From contig JAJRQP010000281.1 of the NCBI GenBank assembly GCA_024280195.1, positions 1-9,200 on the forward strand: a stretch of DNA of 9,200 nucleotides, in the 5' to 3' direction. A program made the translations under genes and the position numbers. Below, piece by piece: positions 1 to 5,111 of this stretch (positions within the stretch are counted from its first letter, which is position 1; every line of letters begins with the position of its first letter). Origin of the DNA: Bacteroidota bacterium. Lineage in GTDB: Bacteria; Bacteroidota; Bacteroidia; Flavobacteriales_D; Crocinitomicaceae. A model generated the notes under the pieces. The model saw only the letters and a list, made by a program, of their open reading frames with translations, was not told the origin of the DNA and ran no database searches.

Positions 1-52
1 AACGCAAACAAACAGTCTTCTTAAAAAATTTGAATCAAAAAAATAAACCAAA

Positions 53-493
53 ATGAAAACTATAATCACATTCCTACTTATTCTTTCGAGCTTATTCTCA
101 TTTGGGCAAAACAAAGAGTACAAAAATGAACTCAGCAAAATGTTTGAACTAAATGGGACTGAAGAAATATTTAACACCTATATTGAACAGATGATACCAA
201 TGATAAAGGATCTTGTTCCTGACATTGATGCAGACGTATGGAATGAACTCGAAAAAGAAATTTATGAGGTTGGAATAGATGACTTATTGGTTCGATTAAT
301 ACCTGTTTATTATGAATACCTTTCTCTTGAAGACCTAAAAAGCATTAATAAATTCTATAGAACAGACGCAGGAGAGAAACTGGTAGAACAAACGCCACTT
401 ATTATGAAAGATTCAATGAAAATTGGAGAAGAATGGGGACGACAAATAGGAGAACGCGTAGAACAAAGGCTAAGAGAAAAAGGCTACCTCTAA
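53..493 (+). CDS. Exported DUF2059 domain protein
   Basis: The 146-residue product begins with a classic Sec signal peptide: Lys2, a hydrophobic stretch at about residues 4-17, then Phe-Gly-Gln at 17-19, where cleavage is likely. There is no lipobox cysteine, so it should be a soluble periplasmic protein. The mature part is helical and acidic. Its C-terminal half (about 85-140) has the DUF2059 pattern: a helix ending in FYRTDAGEKL (101-110), then TPLI and a SMKIGEEWG-like segment (121-129). DUF2059 proteins are widespread in Proteobacteria and Bacteroidota and have no established biochemical role. The ATG follows an A-rich leader with no Shine-Dalgarno sequence, which is usual in this phylum. 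The next gene starts 3 bp after the stop, so co-transcription is likely. The 52 bases upstream show no complete promoter, so transcription may begin before the window. Confidence 0.85.
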   Translation: MKTIITFLLILSSLFSFGQNKEYKNELSKMFELNGTEEIFNTYIEQMIPMIKDLVPDIDADVWNELEKEIYEVGIDDLLVRLIPVYYEYLSLEDLKSINKFYRTDAGEKLVEQTPLIMKDSMKIGEEWGRQIGERVEQRLREKGYL

Positions 494-496
494 ACA

Positions 497-844
497 ATGC
501 TCAAATCACTCGACACTTTCTACTCCAATACGGAGGAACCAATGCGTTCTACCTTTATGGCATTGAGTGATGTCATTCTTTCACAAGATGAGAACCTAAA
601 CAGTTCAATAAAATATGGAATGCCATTCTTTAGTTATAACAAGAAAATGTTTTGTTACTTATGGGTGGATAAAAAAACGAAAGAACCTTACATTGGTATT
701 GTTGTAGGAGATAAAATACATCATCCTGACCTAGAACAAGGAAACAGAAAAAAAATGAAAATTCTTCGTATTGATTCTCAAAAAGATTTGCCTGTAAAGA
801 AAATTAGGGAGGTTTTGAATCTTGCTTTAGCATTTTATAAGTAA
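497..844 (+). CDS. DUF1801 (YdhG-like) domain protein
   Basis: This 115-residue soluble protein has no signal peptide or membrane segment. The order of features matches the DUF1801/YdhG-like fold: an N-terminal helix, then the signature around IKYGMPFFSY (38-47), where a Lys-Tyr-Gly-Met-Pro turn leads into a strand, then CYLWVDKKTKEPYIGIVVG (53-71), and a C-terminal basic segment with the RKKMKILRI-like motif (84-92) followed by a closing helix. Proteins of this family are small and widespread, and their function is mostly unknown; some have been compared with iron-chaperone-like (frataxin-like) folds, but nothing here proves that. It lies 3 bp after the DUF2059 gene and 1 bp before the next gene, so the three were probably expressed together. 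Family assignment is good; function is unassigned. Confidence 0.8.
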   Translation: MLKSLDTFYSNTEEPMRSTFMALSDVILSQDENLNSSIKYGMPFFSYNKKMFCYLWVDKKTKEPYIGIVVGDKIHHPDLEQGNRKKMKILRIDSQKDLPVKKIREVLNLALAFYK

Positions 845-845
845 T

Positions 846-1217
846 ATGTCTATTTCTCTAAATTTAATTCTACTCCTCCTTTTCGGAATTTGGTTTTACA
901 AAAAAATCAACAATCCTCGCAATAGATTAATTTTTCCTATTGTCCTTTTATTTATTGGAGCAGTCGTTGCATTATTTACCATTCTCACACTCATCGATAA
1001 CGAATACCTCGATTTTGTGGCGAATTTTGTAGTTGCATCCTTCTCATTGATTTTATTCTGGATATATTCAACTATCGTAATAATAATCACAAATATCCAA
1101 AAAGGCAGTCGCACAAAAATCTTTACTGATTTACTTCAAACAAGTGCATTATTGATTATGCCAATAGCATTCTACTGGTGGATTATCAGTGACGTACCTT
1201 TAAATATTGGAGGATAA
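846..1217 (+). CDS. Small four-helix membrane protein of unknown function
   Basis: I do not recognise a family. The 123-residue product is very hydrophobic, with four probable membrane-spanning helices at about residues 3-18, 28-50, 57-82 and 97-117. They are separated by short polar loops, the basic ones being KKINNPRNR (19-27) and QKGSRTK (84-90). Those loops suggest N-out/C-out or the reverse, depending on the first helix. There are no obvious catalytic or metal-binding residues. The start codon is 1 bp after the stop of the DUF1801 gene, which supports translation in one operon. Its stop is only 2 bp from the end of the convergent purC. A minus-strand reading frame at 896-1114 is a shadow of this gene. 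The gene is real by length, hydrophobic pattern and packing. Confidence 0.7.
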   Translation: MSISLNLILLLLFGIWFYKKINNPRNRLIFPIVLLFIGAVVALFTILTLIDNEYLDFVANFVVASFSLILFWIYSTIVIIITNIQKGSRTKIFTDLLQTSALLIMPIAFYWWIISDVPLNIGG

Positions 1218-1219
1218 AA

Positions 1220-2167
1220 CTACAACGAGTTCAAATAAACATCAACATTATTCTGAATACGTTCTGTGATATTAGAAGTTTCTGACTTCACAAAATCCAA
1301 GCCTGTGATTTTCTCATACAACTCAATGTATCTATCAGAAACTACTTGCACAAAATCATCTGGCATAACTGGCATTGTTTGTCCTTCTAATCCTTGGAAA
1401 TTGTTTTCAATTAACCATTGACGAACAAACTCTTTTGACAATTGCTTTTGCTCCTCACCTTTTGCTTGACGTTCTTCGTAACCTTCTTTGTAGAAGTAAC
1501 GCGAAGAATCAGGCGTATGAATTTCATCAATAAGAATCACCTTTCCATCTTTGATTCCAAATTCATACTTCGTATCCACTAAAATCAAACCTTGGTCTGC
1601 TGCCATTTCTGTTCCTCGTTGAAACAATGCGCGCGTATATTCTTCTAATTGGATATAAACAGCCTCTGGAACGATGTTTTTTGCTATAATGTCTTCTCTA
1701 GAAATATCTTCATCGTGTCCTTCTTCTGCTTTCGTTGCGGGAGTGATAATAGGAACAGGGAACTTATCGTTTTCCCTCATTCCTTCTGGCAAAGGCACGC
1801 CACACAACTCACGCTTACCCAACTTGTATTCTCTTGCCGCATGACCTGCCATGTAACCACGAATAACCATCTCAACGCGAATAGGTTCGCATGCATGACC
1901 AACGGCAACCGATGGGTCTGGAGTAGCAATCAACCAATTCGGAACAATATCTTCCGTTGCTTTTAAAAACATTGTTGCCACTTGATTTAAAACTTGTCCT
2001 TTAAATGGAATTCCTTTTGGGAGAATATGATCGAATGCCGAAATTCTATCCGATGCAACCATCACCAATAATCCATTCTCTAATGTATAAACATCGCGAA
2101 CCTTTCCATTGTATTCTTTAATTTGTCCTTTGAAGTGAAATTTACTTTCAATAATTGCTTCGGTCAT
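1220..2167 (-). CDS. purC: Phosphoribosylaminoimidazole-succinocarboxamide synthase (SAICAR synthetase)
   Basis: The enzyme joins CAIR and aspartate using ATP to make SAICAR in de novo purine synthesis, in the cytoplasm. The 315-residue product carries the family landmarks in order: the glycine-rich ATP-binding GKVRDVY (21-27), SDRISAFD (39-46), EMVIRGYMAGHAAREY (99-114), the ITPATKAEEGHDE segment (141-153), VDTKYEFG (197-204) and the metal/CAIR region DEIHTPDSSRY (214-224). At 315 residues it belongs to the long form, seen in Bacteroidota and yeast, rather than the roughly 240-residue E. coli-type enzyme. The ATG fits the usual N-terminus and has no Shine-Dalgarno sequence. It lies downstream of phoH on the same strand, but a strong terminator and a promoter-like element between them suggest it has its own transcript. 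It converges on the upstream cluster with a 2-bp gap. Confidence 0.97.
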   Translation of the reverse strand: MTEAIIESKFHFKGQIKEYNGKVRDVYTLENGLLVMVASDRISAFDHILPKGIPFKGQVLNQVATMFLKATEDIVPNWLIATPDPSVAVGHACEPIRVEMVIRGYMAGHAAREYKLGKRELCGVPLPEGMRENDKFPVPIITPATKAEEGHDEDISREDIIAKNIVPEAVYIQLEEYTRALFQRGTEMAADQGLILVDTKYEFGIKDGKVILIDEIHTPDSSRYFYKEGYEERQAKGEEQKQLSKEFVRQWLIENNFQGLEGQTMPVMPDDFVQVVSDRYIELYEKITGLDFVKSETSNITERIQNNVDVYLNSL

Positions 2168-2186
2168 TTCGTATTTTTATAAATAA

Positions 2187-2218
2187 TAAATGTAAAATAT
2201 TAAACAAAAAATGCAAAA
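2187..2218 (-). promoter_or_regulatory. Putative purC promoter (Bacteroidota type)
   Basis: Read on the minus strand, TTTTG (2218-2214) and TACATTTA (2194-2187) are 19 bp apart. They resemble the Bacteroidota -33 TTTG and -7 TAnnTTTG elements; the -7 differs only in its last base. Transcription would begin about 20 nt upstream of the purC ATG. The -33 element lies inside the descending arm of the phoH terminator, so the two signals overlap. This is a pattern match only. Confidence 0.4.
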
Positions 2219-2250
2219 GTGACTTTGTACCTAACAACACTTTTACATTT
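2206..2250 (-). terminator. Intrinsic terminator of phoH
   Basis: On the minus strand, 13 nt AAATGTAAAAGTG (2250-2238) pair with CACTTTTGCATTT (2221-2209), with one G-U wobble. The 16-nt loop can itself pair TTGT with ACAA, extending the stem. The T run at 2211-2206 overlaps the base of the stem and supplies a U-rich tail. It starts 13 bases after the phoH stop, in the right orientation to end phoH transcription before purC. There is no comparable structure on the plus strand that would serve a gene. Confidence 0.7.
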
Positions 2251-2262
2251 AAAATTCAATAT

Positions 2263-3234
2263 TTAATGTTTTTCATTTTGTTTCTTCTCTTTCTCTTCCG
2301 CTTTTTCAAAAGCAGCGATTACTTTCTTAACCAAACTATGTCTTATTACATCTGCTGTTCCCATTCTCACAACTCCAATCCCTTCAACTCCATCTAACGC
2401 ATCCAATGCATAAGCTAATCCCGAGCGTTGACGATGAGGCAAATCTACTTGCGACATATCTCCAGTAACGACAAACTTTGCAGTCATTCCCATTCTGGTC
2501 AAGAACATTTTCATTTGCATGGTGGTTGTATTCTGCGCTTCATCAAGAATCACAAAGGCCTTGTCAAGCGTTCTACCACGCATAAATGCGAGCGGTGCAA
2601 TTTCAATCACACCAAATTCTATCATGTCTGCCAATTTCTCTGCTGGAATCATATCTCTCAACGCATCATATAAAGGCATCATGTACGGATCTAATTTCTC
2701 TTTTAAATCTCCCGGTAAAAAACCAAGATTCTCCCCTGCCTCAACAGCGGGTCTTGTCAAAATGATTCGTTTGACCTCTTTTGCTTTGAGTGCACGGACG
2801 GCTAATGCAACTGCCGTGTATGTTTTACCCGAACCGGCAGGACCAACAGCAAAAACCATATCGTTTTTATCAACTAACTTAACAAGCTTCTTTTGGTTAA
2901 TTGTTCGAGCAGTTATTTTAGCTCCGTGATTTCCATGAACAATGATGTCCTCACTTTTTTCAGATTCGACCAGTTTTCCACCATCTTCCATCATTAGGTT
3001 CTCGATGTTATTCTCCGTTAAAGAATTGAACTTATGAAAATGTCTCAGAATTAAATCGAATTTTTTCTCAAATTCCTCCATCACTTCTTCATCACCTGCG
3101 ATGGTCAATATGTTGCCCCGAGCAACAACTTTCAACTTCGGAAAGAATGATTTAATGTACTTTAATTTCTTGTTTCTAACACCAAACAATTCTGCTGGGT
3201 TCAGTCCTTTAATGGCGATCTTTTTTTCTAACAA
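2263..3234 (-). CDS. phoH: PhoH family ATPase
   Basis: A cytoplasmic P-loop ATPase of the PhoH/PhoL family; family members are linked to RNA metabolism and phosphate-starvation or stress responses, but the exact role is unsettled. The 323-residue product has a KH-like N-terminal region (about 30-75), Walker A GPAGSGKT (131-138), the family block TRPAVEAGENLGFLPG (160-175), Walker B FVILDEAQNT (227-236), and the TGD sensor (257-259) followed by SQVDLP. It ends in a Lys/Glu-rich tail (308-323). The reading frame starts with TTG at 3234: an in-frame TAA lies four codons upstream and the first in-frame ATG is residue 52, which would remove the conserved N-terminus (NPAELFGVRNKKL, 12-24). It is divergent from the DUF62 gene, and is followed by a terminator and purC. 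Confidence 0.95.
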   Translation of the reverse strand: MLEKKIAIKGLNPAELFGVRNKKLKYIKSFFPKLKVVARGNILTIAGDEEVMEEFEKKFDLILRHFHKFNSLTENNIENLMMEDGGKLVESEKSEDIIVHGNHGAKITARTINQKKLVKLVDKNDMVFAVGPAGSGKTYTAVALAVRALKAKEVKRIILTRPAVEAGENLGFLPGDLKEKLDPYMMPLYDALRDMIPAEKLADMIEFGVIEIAPLAFMRGRTLDKAFVILDEAQNTTTMQMKMFLTRMGMTAKFVVTGDMSQVDLPHRQRSGLAYALDALDGVEGIGVVRMGTADVIRHSLVKKVIAAFEKAEEKEKKQNEKH

Positions 3235-3254
3235 TCGTTTTTTTTATTGTGGAA

Positions 3255-3266
3255 GGATAATTATCC
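3255..3266. promoter_or_regulatory. Perfect 12-bp dyad, candidate operator
   Basis: GGATAATTATCC is a perfect palindrome in the 101-bp gap between phoH and the DUF62 gene. It sits 13-24 bp upstream of the plus-strand -7 element at 3279, where a -33 element would be expected, and in the leader of phoH. A regulator bound here could affect both genes. No matching regulator is known to me, and chance in AT-rich DNA cannot be excluded. Confidence 0.35.
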
Positions 3267-3278
3267 CCCAATTAACCT

Positions 3279-3297
3279 TATTTTTGATACAAATTTA
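3279..3297. promoter_or_regulatory. Back-to-back divergent -7 elements (phoH / DUF62 gene)
   Basis: The plus strand has TATTTTTG (3279-3286) and the minus strand TAAATTTG (3297-3290), both perfect TAnnTTTG matches, separated by only ATA. The plus-strand start would fall near 3292 (leader about 44 nt), and the minus-strand start near 3284 (leader about 50 nt to the phoH TTG). Neither has a clear TTTG at the expected -33 distance. The two polymerase footprints would overlap, so use of one should exclude the other. Confidence 0.45.
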
Positions 3298-3335
3298 GAA
3301 CTTTTTTTGGCGTAAGCGAGCTGATTTTATCAACA

Positions 3336-4196
3336 ATGGGAATAATAACGTTAACAACTGATATGGGATTGAATGACCACTATGTGGCCTCATTAAAAGG
3401 AACCATTCTTAGCGCTGTTGATAATTGCTCAATTGTAGACATCACGCATGACGTCAAACCTTTTGATGTAGCAGAAGCTGCCTATCACGTTTCCTCTTGT
3501 TACAAAGATTTCCCTGAAGGAACTGTTCATGTAATTGGAGTTGATAGTGAACCAATTGTTAATTTCTCGGGTGCTGATGGAAGCTTTCCTTCCATTTTGA
3601 TCCTCAATAAACATTATTTCATCTGCAACGACAATGGTTTTTTTGGTGCTTTGATGAATAGTGAAAAACCTGATTCTTTTTGGAGAATGGATGATGTAAT
3701 GTCAAATCCAAAACTATTTAAATTCCCAACAAAGAATATGTTACTTTCTGCAGCTGTAAGAATTCTTAATGGAGAAAAAATTTCTGATATCGCCTCCCCT
3801 TTTGACAGCTTTAAAAATGCATTTTCACCAGTTGCTATTTCTGAACCTAACCTCATCAAAGGTCATGTAGTTCATTGCGATAGCTATGGAAATGCAATAA
3901 CAAACATTCACAAAAGCTTATTTGATAGAAATGGTACTGATGTTCCGTTTATCATTCGTTTCAAAAGAAAAGATTATTACATCGATGTCATTTCCATGTC
4001 CTATAATGAAGTCCCTCCTGGAGAGAAAGTAGCAATTTTTAATGAGAATGATTTCCTTGAAATTGCCATCAACAGAGGAGCTAGTAAAACCAACGGAGGA
4101 GCAGAGCAGTTATTTGGATTGCACCTTGGAGATATTGTCAGAATAGAGTTCACACCAAAAGGTTCTAAACAAACCATTGAAGATTTATTCTCATGA
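3336..4196 (+). CDS. SAM hydrolase / SAM hydroxide adenosyltransferase fold protein (DUF62)
   Basis: Members of this family, related to fluorinase and chlorinase, cleave S-adenosylmethionine with water to adenosine and methionine. The 286-residue product has the family layout: ITLTTDMGLNDHYV (4-17), whose TTD contacts SAM ribose in relatives; VDITHDVKPFDVAEAAY (34-50); HVIGVD (65-70); the CNDNG turn (97-101); a C-terminal domain with HCDSYGNAITN (180-190), which holds the adenine-side Asn, and NRGAS (246-250). The Asp of the catalytic triad matches Asp70, but the loop after it (71-87) has no Arg, and the region where HGRD normally occurs (about 126-143) has no His. Flavobacterial homologues appear to share this divergence, so the activity is uncertain. 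The stop overlaps the next start by 4 bp (ATGA). The fold assignment is strong. Confidence 0.88.
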   Translation: MGIITLTTDMGLNDHYVASLKGTILSAVDNCSIVDITHDVKPFDVAEAAYHVSSCYKDFPEGTVHVIGVDSEPIVNFSGADGSFPSILILNKHYFICNDNGFFGALMNSEKPDSFWRMDDVMSNPKLFKFPTKNMLLSAAVRILNGEKISDIASPFDSFKNAFSPVAISEPNLIKGHVVHCDSYGNAITNIHKSLFDRNGTDVPFIIRFKRKDYYIDVISMSYNEVPPGEKVAIFNENDFLEIAINRGASKTNGGAEQLFGLHLGDIVRIEFTPKGSKQTIEDLFS

Positions 4197-4495
4197 TTAC
4201 ACGCATTGTAAAACTCGAATTTCAAGAAGATAAAATTGAAGAATTTTTAGCATTCTTCGACACGATTAAGCATAAAGTGAATCGCTTTCCAGGTTGCAAA
4301 GGAATGAAATTGTATCAAGACGTCAATCAACCAACTATCGTGATGACTTATTCTCATTGGGAATCACAAGAAGACCTCAATAAGTATCGAGATTCGGAAA
4401 CATTTGGTGCTGTTTGGCCTAAAATTAAACCTTGGTTTGATGCAAAACCAGAAGCTTGGAGCGTGAATGCTTATTTTGATGGGTTTTCTTGCTAA
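4193..4495 (+). CDS. ABM (antibiotic biosynthesis monooxygenase-like) domain protein
   Basis: The 100-residue product is a single ABM / dimeric alpha-beta barrel domain, probably a cytoplasmic dimer. It begins ITRIVKLEFQ (2-11), a first strand followed by a helix with the acidic KIEEFLAFFDTI stretch (14-25). The conserved PGCKGMKLYQD (38-48) follows, then VMTYSHWESQEDLNKYRDS (50-68), typical of the family's second half, including the His-Trp and the Leu-X-X-Tyr-Arg-X-Ser. The family covers quinol and haem monooxygenases as well as many small proteins with no known substrate, so no reaction can be assigned. The ATG lies inside the TGA of the DUF62 gene (4-bp overlap), implying translational coupling. 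A palindromic hairpin starts 5 bp after the stop. Fold assignment is good, function is open. Confidence 0.85.
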   Translation: MITRIVKLEFQEDKIEEFLAFFDTIKHKVNRFPGCKGMKLYQDVNQPTIVMTYSHWESQEDLNKYRDSETFGAVWPKIKPWFDAKPEAWSVNAYFDGFSC

Positions 4496-4500
4496 ATAAA

Positions 4501-4543
4501 TCTTTATTCACGGGGTGACTTTAAGTCACCCCGTGAATAAAGA
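4501..4543. repeat. Palindromic hairpin repeat, copy 1 (possible terminator)
   Basis: A perfect 19-bp stem (arms 4501-4519 and 4525-4543) closes a 5-nt TTTAA loop. It starts 5 bp after the ABM gene stop and ends 20 bp before the thioredoxin ATG. The inner 29 nt (4508-4536), with CGGGGTGAC...GTCACCCCG, recur in copy 2 with one change. No T run follows it on the plus strand (seven A's at 4543-4549 instead), while the minus-strand flank is T-rich, so it is not a textbook rightward terminator. It could mark a 3' end, stabilise RNA, or be a mobile palindromic repeat. Confidence 0.8.
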
Positions 4544-4563
4544 AAAAAACAGAATTTAAATCA

Positions 4564-4944
4564 ATGACAAAAGAAATAAAAAGTGAAGAGCTGGACAATT
4601 TGATTGCCACAGATAAAAATCTAATTATCATTGACGTTTACACCAACTCATGCCCCAACTGTGTTACATTAAAACCAATTTTTGAAAAAACTGCTGTTGC
4701 AAACAAAGATCAATTGGACTTTTATTACCTCAATGCAAAAGAAAACATAGACATTGCTAAGAAATACAAAATATTAGGTGTTCCAACCTTATTATTTTTT
4801 ATTCACGGAAAATTAGTCGATAAAAAAGCAGGAGTTCTTTCTCAAGAGAAGATAGAGAAACGAATTGCGAAAATTGTGACTTATTCAAAAGAAGAAGCTG
4901 CATCAAAAGAATTAACTGGGTATTTTAAAATGCCTTGGAAGTAA
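4564..4944 (+). CDS. Thioredoxin-like protein with CPNC active site
   Basis: The 126-residue product has the thioredoxin fold order: an N-terminal helix, strand IIIDVY (21-26) with the buried Asp24, the active-site motif CPNC (30-33), helix to about residue 48, strand DFYYLNA (52-58), the cis-proline turn GVPT (72-75), and strands LLFFIHGKLVD (76-86). The usual Trp-Cys-Gly-Pro-Cys is replaced by Ser-Cys-Pro-Asn-Cys. With no signal peptide it should be a cytoplasmic thiol-disulfide protein; redox potential and partner cannot be predicted. A 20-residue tail ending in FKMPWK follows the domain, slightly longer than E. coli thioredoxin (about 108 residues). The gene stands between two copies of a hairpin repeat, and no promoter fits in the 20 bp ahead of it. 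Confidence 0.88.
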   Translation: MTKEIKSEELDNLIATDKNLIIIDVYTNSCPNCVTLKPIFEKTAVANKDQLDFYYLNAKENIDIAKKYKILGVPTLLFFIHGKLVDKKAGVLSQEKIEKRIAKIVTYSKEEAASKELTGYFKMPWK

Positions 4945-4954
4945 TTGTTTAATT

Positions 4955-4997
4955 TAATTACTCACGGAGTGACTTTAAGTCACCCCGTGAGTAATTA
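4955..4997. repeat. Palindromic hairpin repeat, copy 2 (possible terminator)
   Basis: A 19-bp stem (arms 4955-4973 and 4979-4997) with a TTTAA loop begins 10 bp after the thioredoxin stop. Its inner 29 nt (4962-4990) match copy 1 with one difference, A4968, which opposes C4984. On the plus-strand RNA that is an A-C mismatch, while on the minus-strand RNA it becomes a U-G wobble. The outer seven pairs differ from copy 1 at four positions, each compensated in the opposite arm. No T run follows on either strand. It may end the thioredoxin transcript before the gldF operon. Confidence 0.78.
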
Positions 4998-5068
4998 TCA
5001 ACAATCCTCTTTTACTAAATGCTTGCCTCACTTCACGTTTTTTAACGCTGTATTTCCAAAGGAAATCT

Positions 5069-5076
5069 TATTTTTG
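5069..5076 (+). promoter_or_regulatory. Putative gldF operon promoter (-7 element)
   Basis: TATTTTTG perfectly fits TAnnTTTG and lies 35 bp upstream of the gldF ATG, giving a leader of about 30 nt. The same octamer precedes the DUF62 gene at 3279. There is no TTTG at -33; only CTG (5048-5050) sits 18 bp upstream. The spacer holds the small dyad ATTTCC-AAA-GGAAAT (5052-5066), a possible operator. Confidence 0.45.
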
Positions 5077-5111
5077 AAAGTTAAAATGATTTTTACTCTT
5101 TAAACCAGAAA

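Noticed and set aside
1..52. Promoter for the DUF2059 gene
   Set aside because: AT-rich with a TTTG at 29-32 but no TAnnTTTG element at proper spacing; the upstream context is outside the window.
1649..1966. A 105-codon plus-strand open frame inside purC
   Set aside because: Antisense shadow of a well-conserved enzyme gene; odd composition, rich in Asn, Arg and Cys, and no recognisable domain.
2519..2929. A 136-codon plus-strand open frame inside phoH
   Set aside because: It lies wholly antisense to phoH, which has clear Walker motifs in the other strand; the translation shows no family pattern.
4512..4532. GTGA...TCAC in the hairpin core as a CRP/FNR-type operator
   Set aside because: The half sites are separated by 7 bp, not 6, the palindrome extends to 19 bp, and copies lie after stop codons, so a structural repeat explains it better.
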